Below, in pieces: positions 26,562 to 34,720 of a stretch of 64,000 bases of DNA (the stretch's first letter is position 1; each line of letters opens with the position of its first letter). Source of the stretch: Mycolicibacterium tusciae JS617 (GTDB lineage Bacteria; Actinomycetota; Actinomycetes; Mycobacteriales; Mycobacteriaceae); the NCBI RefSeq assembly GCF_000243415.2, contig NZ_KI912270.1, positions 3,782,001-3,846,000 on the forward strand. Direction: 5' to 3'. The position numbers and the translations under genes are program-made. Below the pieces are notes generated by a model. It made no database searches and was not told where the DNA came from. It worked only from the letters and a program-made list of their open reading frames with translations.

Positions 26562-27689
26562 ATGACTACGACGTCAGCGGTACCTGAGGAATTCGTACCC
26601 GGACTCGAAGGCGTCGTCGCCTTCACCACCGAGATCGCCGAACCCGACAAGGATGGCGGCGCGCTGCGATACCGCGGCGTGAACATCGAGGATCTGGTCT
26701 CCCAGCACATCACGTTCGGTGATGTCTGGGCGCTACTGGTCGACGGCAAATTCGGTCACGGCCTGCCACCGGCCGAGCCCTTCCCACTGCCGATCCACAG
26801 CGGCGATGTTCGCGTCGACGTCCAGGCCGGTCTGGCCATGCTGGCCCCGATCTGGGGCTACGCGCCCCTGCTGGACATCGACGACGAGACCGCGCGCGAC
26901 CAGCTGGCCAGAGCGTCGGTGATGGCCCTCTCCTACGTCGCACAGTCCGCGCGCGGCATCTATCAGCCGGCGGTCCCTCAACGGATTGTCGACGAATGTT
27001 CGACCGTGACAGCACGTTTCATGACCCGCTGGCAGGGTGAGCCCGACCCCAAGCACGTCGAGGCCATCGACGCCTACTGGGTCTCTGCCGCCGAGCACGG
27101 CATGAATGCCTCGACCTTCACGGCCCGCGTGATCGCGTCGACCGGCGCCGACGTCGCCGCGGCGCTGTCGGGTGCGATCGGCGCGATGAGCGGCCCGCTG
27201 CACGGCGGGGCGCCGGCACGGGTGCTGCCGATGATCGAGGAAGTCGAGAAGACCGGCGACGCGCGCGCCGTCGTCAAGGGCGTCCTGGACCGCAAGGAAA
27301 AGCTGATGGGCTTCGGCCACCGCGTCTACCGCGCCGAGGACCCGCGCGCGCGAGTGCTACGCGCCACCGCCAAGCGGTTGGAGGCACCCCGTTACGAGGT
27401 GGCCGCCGCGTTGGAGCAGGCCGCGCTGGCCGAGTTGCGGGAACGCCGTCCCGACCGCGCAATCGAGACCAATGTCGAGTTCTGGGCGGCGGTGATCCTG
27501 GATTTCGCGCAGGTGCCGACCCAGATGATGCCCGCGATGTTCACGTGCGGCCGCACGGCGGGCTGGTGTGCGCACATTCTCGAGCAGAAGCGACTCGGCA
27601 AGTTGGTCCGCCCGGCCGCCATCTACGTGGGTCCTGACCCCCGCAGCCCGGATTCCGTCGAGGGTTGGGACAACGTCGCCCGATCGTGA
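26562..27689 (+). CDS. citA: citrate synthase 2 (CitA)
   Basis: The 375-residue citrate synthase has [28 protein letters not shown] and the C-terminal FTCGRTAGWCAHILEQ segment, the usual active-site elements. It corresponds to M. tuberculosis Rv0889c (CitA). It is shorter than and clearly distinct from gltA2, the second paralogue in this window. Start ATG 26562 (MTTTSAVPEEFVPGLEG). The GTG of the next gene overlaps its stop by 4 bp. Having two citrate synthases about 3 kb apart is the arrangement also known in M. tuberculosis. Confidence 0.95.
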   Translation: MTTTSAVPEEFVPGLEGVVAFTTEIAEPDKDGGALRYRGVNIEDLVSQHITFGDVWALLVDGKFGHGLPPAEPFPLPIHSGDVRVDVQAGLAMLAPIWGYAPLLDIDDETARDQLARASVMALSYVAQSARGIYQPAVPQRIVDECSTVTARFMTRWQGEPDPKHVEAIDAYWVSAAEHGMNASTFTARVIASTGADVAAALSGAIGAMSGPLHGGAPARVLPMIEEVEKTGDARAVVKGVLDRKEKLMGFGHRVYRAEDPRARVLRATAKRLEAPRYEVAAALEQAALAELRERRPDRAIETNVEFWAAVILDFAQVPTQMMPAMFTCGRTAGWCAHILEQKRLGKLVRPAAIYVGPDPRSPDSVEGWDNVARS

Positions 27690-28294
27690 CGACGGCGACG
27701 TTCATCTCGGCGGCGAGGAGTTTCGCCGCGCTGGTGCACAAGATCCCTGCTGGCGCCTGGGGTGAACCCGGCCTCGGCGAGTGGGACGTCCGGGCACTGG
27801 TCGGTCACACGTCGCGATCGCTGACCACCGTACGCAGCTACCTGCGGACCACCGCGGACAGCGAAGACATCGCGACACCGCAGGAGTACTACGTGCGGGT
27901 GACCCCTTCGGCGCTTGGCATCGATCCCGCAGACGTCGCGGAGCGCGGCAGACAGGCAGGCCGGGATCTCGGCGATGACCCGGCCGCCGCAGTGGATGAG
28001 TTGGTGTCCGGGGTGACGGGCGACCTCGCGTCCGTCGACAATCCGTTGATCGAGGTGATCGGCGGACTCGGCATTCGCCTGCACACCTACTTGCCCACCC
28101 GGATATTTGAGCTGGCCGTACACGGGATGGACATCGCCAGCGCGCTCGACATCCCGTTTTCGCTGCCTGAGGCGGTGCTCGCCGAGGCGCTGGACGTTGC
28201 CACCCGCACGGCCATCGCGACCGGACGCGGGGAACCGGTGCTTCTCGCGTTGACGGGACGGTCAACGCTGCCGCCGGACTTCTCTGTGGTCTGA
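27686..28294 (+). CDS. maleylpyruvate isomerase N-terminal (DinB/MDMPI) family protein
   Basis: The 202-residue protein has the DinB_2/MDMPI-like four-helix domain: RSFAALVHKIPAGAW..GLGEWDVRALVGHTSRSL, where the WDV..LVGH segment supplies one metal-binding histidine. Further histidines occur at about residues 130-150 (LHTYLP, AVHGMD). Members of this family in actinobacteria are often mycothiol-dependent enzymes; which reaction this one runs is unknown. Start GTG 27686 overlaps the citA stop (GTGA), so expression is coupled to citA. Confidence 0.8.
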   Translation: MTTATFISAARSFAALVHKIPAGAWGEPGLGEWDVRALVGHTSRSLTTVRSYLRTTADSEDIATPQEYYVRVTPSALGIDPADVAERGRQAGRDLGDDPAAAVDELVSGVTGDLASVDNPLIEVIGGLGIRLHTYLPTRIFELAVHGMDIASALDIPFSLPEAVLAEALDVATRTAIATGRGEPVLLALTGRSTLPPDFSVV

Positions 28295-28370
28295 CCCCGC
28301 AAAGTTAGATACAACACGTGCGACCCCCGAAATGAACCTAAACGCGTACGTCGCCTTTTAAGGTGGGCGG

Positions 28371-29225
28371 GTGCCCCAGATGGATCGCCGCAACATGATG
28401 ATGATGACGGGTCTTGGCTTTTTGGCCGCCACGATTCCCGCCGCCCAAGCCCACGCAAGCCCGGCAAATCGCGCGCCGCTACCGGCGCAGCCGCCGAGCG
28501 CCGACCCGGGCGGGGGCTACATATTCTCCGACGAGTTCGACGGTCCCGCAGGGTCGGCGCCCGACCGCTCCAAGTGGGTGGTGCAGACCTGGCAGGACGA
28601 GGTGTGGCCGCCGGTCGAGGGGATATACCGCGACGATCGCCGAAATGTGTTCCTCGACGGCAACTCCAAACTCGTACTGCTCGCCACCCACGATATGAAC
28701 CAGTTCTTCAGCGGCAAGCTGCGGGGCATCTGGCGAGGCATGATCAACCAGACGTGGGAAGCGCGAATCAAGCTCGACTGCCTGACGCCAGGGGCCTGGC
28801 CGGCGTTCTGGGCCGTGAACGAGGATCCGCTGCCCGACGGTGAGGTCGACGTATTCGAGTGGTACGGCAACGGGCAGTGGGCACCGGGGACGACGGTGCA
28901 CGCGGCGTCCAACGGCAAGACGTGGGAGGGCAAGTCGATCCCCGGTCTGGTCGACGGTGGCTGGCATACCTGGCGGATGCATTGGGGCGAGGACGGTTTC
29001 ACGTTCTGGCGGGATTACGTCGACGGTGCGGAACCGTACTTCCATGTGCCGCCGAAGCCGATTCAGGTGTCGGGCAGGCCCGACGACTGGCGGTGGCCGT
29101 TCAACAATCCCGGCTACTGGATGCAGCCCATGTTCACCCTCGCGGTCGGCGGGCCCGGCGGCGGCAATCCAACCTTGGGTCAGTTCCCCGCGGCGATGCT
29201 GGTCGACTACCTCCGCGTTTGGTAA
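28371..29225 (+). CDS. secreted glycoside hydrolase family 16 protein (Rv0315-like)
   Basis: Residues 4-30 form a twin-arginine-like signal (DRRNMMMMTGLGFLAAT..AQAHA). The mature part begins with FSDEFDGPAGSAPDRSKW, typical of GH16 beta-glucanases. The catalytic motif is GEVDVFEW, equivalent to ExDxxE with nucleophile and acid/base glutamates, and the protein ends AMLVDYLRVW as GH16 domains do. Start GTG 28371 is listed; ATG 28380 gives the same signal. The motifs predict hydrolysis of a beta-1,3-type glucan, although the natural target is unknown. It closely recalls M. tuberculosis Rv0315, which lies elsewhere in that genome. Confidence 0.9.
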   Translation: MPQMDRRNMMMMTGLGFLAATIPAAQAHASPANRAPLPAQPPSADPGGGYIFSDEFDGPAGSAPDRSKWVVQTWQDEVWPPVEGIYRDDRRNVFLDGNSKLVLLATHDMNQFFSGKLRGIWRGMINQTWEARIKLDCLTPGAWPAFWAVNEDPLPDGEVDVFEWYGNGQWAPGTTVHAASNGKTWEGKSIPGLVDGGWHTWRMHWGEDGFTFWRDYVDGAEPYFHVPPKPIQVSGRPDDWRWPFNNPGYWMQPMFTLAVGGPGGGNPTLGQFPAAMLVDYLRVW

Positions 29226-29229
29226 CCGC

Positions 29230-30762
29230 TCATCGCGTCGCCTTGATGACCTGAACCAGGTTGAACTGCCAGCGCTCCAGCAGCCGATAGCCGTGCTCGC
29301 GGGTCACCGCGAACGCAGGGGTGCCGCCGAATAGCGGACCTGGCTCCATCGCCGGATTCTGTTCGTGGGCAGGCCTTGCCGGGTCGGCCTGGGTGATGAT
29401 CCACACGACGCGGCAGACGCCCAGCGGCCCAGCGGATGCCTCAGGTATGAGGTTGGTGTCGAAGACGTCGCGTCGCTCGGTGGCCTTCTGCCACAGGCTG
29501 ATATCGACCACTTTCCGATATGCGTCGGGACGTGCCGCCAGCAGCGGGCGCATGGGGGCAGGCATGAAGGTCACTGTGTCGTTGACCATCAGGCACTCAC
29601 CCGGCTCGCCCTTTGCCTCTGCGGCAATCAGGTCGGCGACCTGGCTGTAGTCCATCCCGTACTTCGCATACGGACTGCGTTGTACCAGAAAGAAATTCGG
29701 CGCTGCGGCAAGTGTGAAGACGACGAGCACAGCGACGGCTATCCAGGTCCGCACGGTCAACGCGCCGACGCACACGCCCAGCACCAGTGCTATCGCCGGA
29801 GCGGTGAAGCACAGGTAGCGAGGCGTGTATACCGGATGCACCAGCGCCGACCAGCCGAGGATCAACGCGGTGGGTACCACCAGCCACGCGATCGCCAAGG
29901 CGAGAAGATGGCGATCCGTCTCAGCCAGACGCGCAGAAGTGAAGCGCCACAGGATCACTGCCGTCACGATGACGCAGGCGGAGACGATCAGAAACAGCGG
30001 GCTCCTTTCGAAGTACTGCTGCACGAGGACGTCTTCGATCGTCCGACTGCCGACCGGTGAGATCCAGATGATCTGATGCGCCTGACCGACGGCCATGCGG
30101 ACGAACGGCGCCACGGCAAGGCACGTGCAGACCATGGTGATGCCGAAGCGCACGGCAACGGCCCGGGCCGGCCGGTAGAAACACAGGAATACGGTGTGCG
30201 CCAAGAACATCAGTGCGAGGTACACGTCGAGAAGAATCGCCGCCGCCATCGCCGCGGCATAACAGAGCCATATCCAATCGTTGTTGCGGCGTACGGCGTG
30301 AACCAGCAGTACGGTCGACCACGCGGCGACCATCATCGTCAGTGCATACGGACGGGCTTCGATGCCCGCCCATGTCGCGCGGGGCAGGATCGCACAGATG
30401 ATCCCGGCGCTCAGCGCGACGGCGCGAGACGAGAACTGCCTGGCCAGCACCACCACACCGGCCGCCGCACCTCCGACCGCCAGACCGCTCGGCACGCGTG
30501 ACCAGAATTCCGTGGGTTCGAAGATGGTGAACCAGCCGTGCATGAGCACGTAGTACAGGCCGTGGACGGCGTCGACGTTGCCCATCATCTGCCACAGCTC
30601 CCCCAGGGAGCGGCTGTAGGACGCCGAGATCGTCGCGGCCTCGTCGTACCAGAACGACGGGCGGCCAGCGCCCACGAGGCTGAGCGCGGCAGCGAGGACT
30701 CCCACAATGACGGGGTCGAGCACGACCGCCCTCGGTCTCGTCAGGACCCCCTGCCCAAGCAC
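29230..30762 (-). CDS. GT-C family membrane glycosyltransferase
   Basis: The 510-residue polytopic protein has about ten or more hydrophobic segments. The acidic loop motif PSFWYDEAATISAS follows the first helix (DE near residues 40-41), the catalytic signature of GT-C/GT39-like transferases that use polyprenyl-phosphate sugars on the outer membrane face. An extracytoplasmic C-terminal domain of about 130 residues follows the last helix (YAKYGMDYSQVADLI onward). In mycobacteria such enzymes commonly transfer mannose or arabinose to envelope glycans or proteins; donor and acceptor cannot be read here. It converges with the GH16 gene 4 bp away. Confidence 0.82.
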   Translation of the reverse strand: MLGQGVLTRPRAVVLDPVIVGVLAAALSLVGAGRPSFWYDEAATISASYSRSLGELWQMMGNVDAVHGLYYVLMHGWFTIFEPTEFWSRVPSGLAVGGAAAGVVVLARQFSSRAVALSAGIICAILPRATWAGIEARPYALTMMVAAWSTVLLVHAVRRNNDWIWLCYAAAMAAAILLDVYLALMFLAHTVFLCFYRPARAVAVRFGITMVCTCLAVAPFVRMAVGQAHQIIWISPVGSRTIEDVLVQQYFERSPLFLIVSACVIVTAVILWRFTSARLAETDRHLLALAIAWLVVPTALILGWSALVHPVYTPRYLCFTAPAIALVLGVCVGALTVRTWIAVAVLVVFTLAAAPNFFLVQRSPYAKYGMDYSQVADLIAAEAKGEPGECLMVNDTVTFMPAPMRPLLAARPDAYRKVVDISLWQKATERRDVFDTNLIPEASAGPLGVCRVVWIITQADPARPAHEQNPAMEPGPLFGGTPAFAVTREHGYRLLERWQFNLVQVIKATR

Positions 30763-30785
30763 GCCGCTATGTTGCCAGAGTTTGG

Positions 30786-30846
30786 CTTGCGATTTCGGCG
30801 TGCTGAGTCACGTTTTCAGCGTGACCAGCCACGCCGAAATCGCAAG
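30786..30846. repeat. 61-bp palindromic element (17-bp perfect arms)
   Basis: Left arm 30786-30802 (cttgcgatttcggcgtg) and right arm 30830-30846 are perfect reverse complements. The 27-bp interior continues the symmetry: ctg with cag, and gtcacg (30807-30812) with cgtgac (30820-30825), leaving a small ttttcag loop. It lies between two divergent start codons, so it is not placed as a simple terminator. Similar motifs are scattered in mycobacterial genomes as far as I remember. Confidence 0.9.
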
Positions 30847-30954
30847 ATGTCAGTGCCCGGTGCTTGTATGGGGCCCGGTGCGATGAGTTTGGCTCGCCGG
30901 GCGGGTCGTACTCGTTGCCCACAAAAGAAGACCCAACTCGCTAGGAGACTGCTC

Positions 30955-31407
30955 ATGGCAATCGACGTTCAGCCTGCCATATCCCCCCACCTCGTCGTCG
31001 ACGATGCCGCGGCGGCCATCGAGTTCTACGTCAAGGCCTTTGACGCCCAGGAGTATGGCCGGGTCCCGGGTCCGGACGGCAAGCTCGTTCATGCCGCATT
31101 GAACATCAATGGCTTCATGGTGATGCTCAACGACGACTTCCCCGAGATGACCGAGGGCAAGTCGACGACCCCCAAGGCGCTCGGCGGCAGTCCGGTGACC
31201 ATCCACCTGACGGTCACCGATGTCGACACCAAGTTCGCCAAGGCCGTCGATGCCGGCGCCACCGTGGTCCACCCACTGGAAGACGCGTTCTGGGGCGACC
31301 GCTACGGCGTGGTGCGCGATCCGTTCGGCCACCTCTGGTCGATGGGCCAGCCGGTGCGCGAGGTCAGCATGGAAGAAATCGAAGAGGCGATGAAGCAGAG
31401 CCACTAA
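30955..31407 (+). CDS. VOC (glyoxalase/bleomycin-resistance) family protein, Rv0887c-like
   Basis: The 150-residue protein has two beta-alpha-beta-beta-beta modules: SPHLVVDDAAAAIEFYVKAFDAQE in the first and TIHLTVTDVDTKFAKAVDAGATVVHP in the second. It ends RYGVVRDPFGHLWSMG, the usual VOC signature with a metal-type histidine. It is most like the PhnB/YerI-type subgroup. Start ATG 30955 has AGGAG eight bases upstream. The reaction is unknown. It corresponds in position to M. tuberculosis Rv0887c. It converges with the P450 gene with only 3 bp between stops. Confidence 0.88.
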   Translation: MAIDVQPAISPHLVVDDAAAAIEFYVKAFDAQEYGRVPGPDGKLVHAALNINGFMVMLNDDFPEMTEGKSTTPKALGGSPVTIHLTVTDVDTKFAKAVDAGATVVHPLEDAFWGDRYGVVRDPFGHLWSMGQPVREVSMEEIEEAMKQSH

Positions 31408-31410
31408 GGC

Positions 31411-32586
31411 TCAGGCGAAAACGCAGGGCAGCGTCTGCGGCCCTCGGATGGCCGGAGTGTCCCGCCAGGCTGGCTCACCGCATAGCGCGGGCCGGCGCGC
31501 CAGCAGGTGTCGCAGGGCGATGGCGATCTCGAGGCGGGCGAGCGCCGCTCCGAGGCAGTAGTGCGCCCCGTAGCCGAAGGCAAGTGGGGCGGGCCCGGGC
31601 CGGTCTAGTTGGAGTTGCTCGGGGCGGTTGAAGACGATCGGGTCTCGGTTGGCCGCCCCGAGCACCACCAGCGCGGGTTCCCCGGCGTGGATTTCGATGT
31701 CATCGATGGTGTGGTTGCCTGCGGCCGTGCGTCCGACGGCTTGGACCGGACCATCCATCCGTAGCAGCTCGGTGACCAGTCGATCGTCGACGGTTTCCAT
31801 CCTGTCGATAGGCCGGATGTCACCGGAGCCGGGTGTCAGCAGCCGCACCATAGCGGCGCCCAACAGGTTTGCAGTGGTCTCGTGGCCGGCGACGGCGATG
31901 ATCACCGCCGTGGTGACAACGTCGTCGAGCTCGAGTTCCGGGTCGGCGGCGATGAAGCTGAGGAGGTCGTCGCTCGGGTGGGTGCGACGGTCTGCGGCCA
32001 CCGGCAGAAGGTCGGTAAGCAACGTTGCGAACGCGGCGGTTCCCGCGTCGACAGCATCGGCGTCGGAAAGATCGCTGAGCATTCGGCTGATCGCAGGTGA
32101 TTCCTCACGCAGTAGCCGTGCCGAGGCGACGCCGAGATCGAGCCACGCCGCGGCAATTGCGATCGGCAGGTGCAGGGCGATGTCAGCCATGACGTCGAAC
32201 TCGACATCGGCCGGAATGTGGTCGATCGTTTGGCTGGCGACAGACTCGATGCCGCCTTCGAGGCCCGTGATGAATGAGCGGGTGAACACGTCTCGGACGG
32301 AGCCGCGCAGGCGTCGATGATCGGCGCCGTCGGTAAACAAGATGTTGCGTTGCAACAGGTCTGGGTCCAACGCACTTATCGCGGCTGGCGCATTTGGATT
32401 CGCTAGCGGATTGCTGGTCGACTCCGTGCTCGCAAGGATCTGCTGGGCGGGCTGATAGCCGAGAATCAGCCACGCCCCGATCCCGTCGTCCCAGACCACC
32501 GCACCCTCGCGGCGCCGCAACTCGTAATACGGGTACGGGTCGGCGGCGTCCCAGGGCAGCCGCGCTGTCACCTCAGGGGCAGTCAT
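31411..32586 (-). CDS. cytochrome P450
   Basis: The 391-residue protein has the I-helix oxygen-binding motif AVAGHETTAN, the ExxR motif (ELLR) and the heme loop FGYGAHYCLGAALAR with cysteine C344. These are complete for a soluble bacterial class I P450. Start ATG 32586 (MTAPEVTARLPWD) lies 14 bp inside the end of the upstream ABC1-kinase gene, so the two are probably co-translated. No ferredoxin gene is adjacent; electrons must come from elsewhere. It lacks a counterpart at this place in M. tuberculosis, which suggests accessory gene content. The substrate is unknown. Confidence 0.92.
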   Translation of the reverse strand: MTAPEVTARLPWDAADPYPYYELRRREGAVVWDDGIGAWLILGYQPAQQILASTESTSNPLANPNAPAAISALDPDLLQRNILFTDGADHRRLRGSVRDVFTRSFITGLEGGIESVASQTIDHIPADVEFDVMADIALHLPIAIAAAWLDLGVASARLLREESPAISRMLSDLSDADAVDAGTAAFATLLTDLLPVAADRRTHPSDDLLSFIAADPELELDDVVTTAVIIAVAGHETTANLLGAAMVRLLTPGSGDIRPIDRMETVDDRLVTELLRMDGPVQAVGRTAAGNHTIDDIEIHAGEPALVVLGAANRDPIVFNRPEQLQLDRPGPAPLAFGYGAHYCLGAALARLEIAIALRHLLARRPALCGEPAWRDTPAIRGPQTLPCVFA

Positions 32587-33985
32587 GATGATCCAGCGCT
32601 CCCGGCAGGCCACGCTCACGCACCCAGGCGTGGTGTTGCTTGCCGAGTTCGGTGACCGGTTCGGCCAGCCCGTCCATGTCGTCGTTGATTGCCTGCATGT
32701 CCAGCGTCGCCTGCAGGCCACCCGCGATGCTGGCGAACGCGAGTGTGATCCGAGACGTGAACGCGAACTTCGGTGGCAGATTCACTTTGGTGAGCGGATG
32801 GTCGGAATCGCGAATGTCGAAGAACCCCCGGACGACACGGCCCGTCGCCTCGGTGGTGTACGTCACCGGTTGAGGCGCCGTGACTTCGTAAGTCAAGTCC
32901 GAAATCCAGTGTTGTAAGTCGTCGGCGCTCAGTGACGAGTCAGCGGCTATGAAGCCCAGTTCCGTCATGAGCTCGCGGCAGTCGTGCATTCGTTGCTCGT
33001 ACGCCGCACGCATGAACGACACCCACAGCCAGCGCTGTCTCTCGGGAAATATCGTGACGCAGCCGAAGTCGAGAAACCCGACGGTGCCGTCGGGATTGAA
33101 GCGATAGTTGCCGGGGTGTGGGTCGGACTGCACGAGGTTGGCATGGCGGTAGCTGCCATTGATGAACCGGGTGATCACTTCGGCCCACGTGTTCTTCAAG
33201 TCCTGATCGGCGACTTGCGCTGCCGCCCAGTCCATCCCGTCCAGATACGTCATCGTCAGCACTCGGTCACCGGACACTTCGGGGATGACCTGTGGGATGT
33301 GGATGAAGGGGTGGCCGCGGTAAAGATCACCGAACGCATCGATCATGGCCGCCTCGTGCCGATAATCGACCTCTTCGGCAATTCGCGCCGTCGCTTCGCG
33401 TGCGAGGCTGCGGATATCGACCTTCATGCCCGATGCCGCAACTACGAACCTCAGAAACGTCGCGACCAATTCCGTGTTGGCTAAGTCATCCCGGATAGCC
33501 TGTGCCACACCGGGATATTGGATCTTGACGACGACATCACGGCCATCATCCAGGACAGCTCGGTGTACCTGGCCAACCGATGCAGCGGCCATCGGCTCGT
33601 CCGAAAACTGCGCGAAATTGTCTACAGCGGAACCTAGTTCGTCGTCGAGCACTTCCCGAACAAGGTCGGGGTGCATGGGCGGCGCATCAGCCTGCAGACG
33701 CGCCAGGGCTTTCTGATATGGCCAGAACTCGCCGGTGCCCATCGCCCGTGCGTCGACCATCGAGAGGATCTGGCCGGCCTTCATCAACACGCCGCGCGAG
33801 TGGCCCAGACGTTCGGCATACCGCGCGGCGGTGCGCTCGTGAAACCGCTCGACGGCACCGTCACTGCCCGCCTTCTCCCTGAGCCCGGCCACGAGTCGGC
33901 CGCCGGCAGCACGCGCAGCGAAGCCCGCGAGTGGCATGGTCCGCCGAATCCGTCCGTGAGGAACGGAGCTGTTCTGATGCGACAT
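32573..33985 (-). CDS. ABC1/UbiB (COQ8-like) atypical kinase
   Basis: The 470-residue protein has the defining ABC1 features: KxGQ motif (LMKAGQILS), alanine-rich loop AAASVGQVHRA replacing the glycine-rich loop, VVVKIQYPG with the ATP lysine, catalytic SDPHPGNY and metal-binding LDFGCV. UbiB/COQ8 proteins are ATPases that support quinone-lipid synthesis. Mycobacteria make menaquinone, so the role here is open. No membrane helix is obvious. The gene is divergent from a TetR regulator across a 73-bp gap with an inverted repeat and overlaps the P450 gene by 14 bp. Confidence 0.9.
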   Translation of the reverse strand: MSHQNSSVPHGRIRRTMPLAGFAARAAGGRLVAGLREKAGSDGAVERFHERTAARYAERLGHSRGVLMKAGQILSMVDARAMGTGEFWPYQKALARLQADAPPMHPDLVREVLDDELGSAVDNFAQFSDEPMAAASVGQVHRAVLDDGRDVVVKIQYPGVAQAIRDDLANTELVATFLRFVVAASGMKVDIRSLAREATARIAEEVDYRHEAAMIDAFGDLYRGHPFIHIPQVIPEVSGDRVLTMTYLDGMDWAAAQVADQDLKNTWAEVITRFINGSYRHANLVQSDPHPGNYRFNPDGTVGFLDFGCVTIFPERQRWLWVSFMRAAYEQRMHDCRELMTELGFIAADSSLSADDLQHWISDLTYEVTAPQPVTYTTEATGRVVRGFFDIRDSDHPLTKVNLPPKFAFTSRITLAFASIAGGLQATLDMQAINDDMDGLAEPVTELGKQHHAWVRERGLPGALDHHDCP

Positions 33986-34015
33986 GCGATCTCCAACCCC
34001 GACCTAGCGTAGTAC

Positions 34016-34046
34016 AGTGATCTCTTGTTAAAGGTAAGCGATCACT
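34016..34046. promoter_or_regulatory. candidate TetR operator in divergent gap
   Basis: AGTGATC (34016-34022) and GATCACT (34040-34046) are perfect inverted arms separated by 17 bp; extending to 10 bp per arm gives one mismatch. The site lies between the divergent starts of the ABC1-kinase/P450 unit and the TetR gene, the usual place for an operator controlling both. Binding is inferred. Confidence 0.6.
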
Positions 34047-34058
34047 TGGGAGCGGTCA

Positions 34059-34667
34059 ATGGCAGCGGCGACACCTACACGAGAACGCCTGGTGACCGAG
34101 GCAATGAAGTTGTTCAGCGCGAAGGGCTTCGACGCGACGAGCGTCTCCCAAATCGAGGCCGCCGCCGGGCTGGCGCCGGGTTCGGGCGCGCTGTATCACC
34201 ACTTCAAGTCCAAAGACGCGCTGCTCGACGCAGGCATCGACCGCCAGTTGGATCGCCGCCAAGCTATGCGGGACATCCGGACACTGTTCGCCGGACTAGG
34301 AAATCTCCGAGCAGAGCTCACCGTCCTCGGGCGCTACCTGCTCAGCATCGTCGACGAGGAGATCGAACTGTTGCAGATCGCCGTACGCACACCCGCGGGC
34401 CGATCAGCACGTCTTGATACCGCATACGCCGCGCTCGTTGACGGACTGAACGCTGAACTCGGTGACTCGATCACGGCCTGGGCGCCGACGCTTGCCGCCC
34501 AAGACCGCACCGTTCTCGCCGCACTCGGGGTCAACGGCATTCTCGGAGCACGTTTCGCGACCGGCCTCTTTCACCAGCTGGAGGCACGCATCCCCGACGA
34601 TCGTTATCTCCGCGAGTGGACGGCGCTTCTCGCCACCCGCATCGAAGCACTCGCGAATGAGAACTGA
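34059..34667 (+). CDS. TetR family transcriptional regulator
   Basis: The 202-residue protein has a canonical TetR helix-turn-helix: RERLVTEAMKLFSAKGFDAT, SVSQIEAAAGLAPGSGALYHHFKSKDAL at about residues 8-56. The C-terminal domain is helical with no recognised ligand pocket. Start ATG 34059 is preceded by GGGAG with a six-base gap. It is transcribed away from the ABC1-kinase/P450 pair and is probably their regulator, given the inverted repeat between them. Confidence 0.92.
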   Translation: MAAATPTRERLVTEAMKLFSAKGFDATSVSQIEAAAGLAPGSGALYHHFKSKDALLDAGIDRQLDRRQAMRDIRTLFAGLGNLRAELTVLGRYLLSIVDEEIELLQIAVRTPAGRSARLDTAYAALVDGLNAELGDSITAWAPTLAAQDRTVLAALGVNGILGARFATGLFHQLEARIPDDRYLREWTALLATRIEALANEN

Positions 34668-34720
34668 TCCCCCTCGACGCCCCCAACCTGTTTGATGTTG
34701 GACGCAGTACCGGTCCCGCG

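Noticed and set aside
30786..30846. The palindrome as a rho-independent terminator
   Set aside because: It lies between two divergent start codons and is not followed by a T run on either strand.
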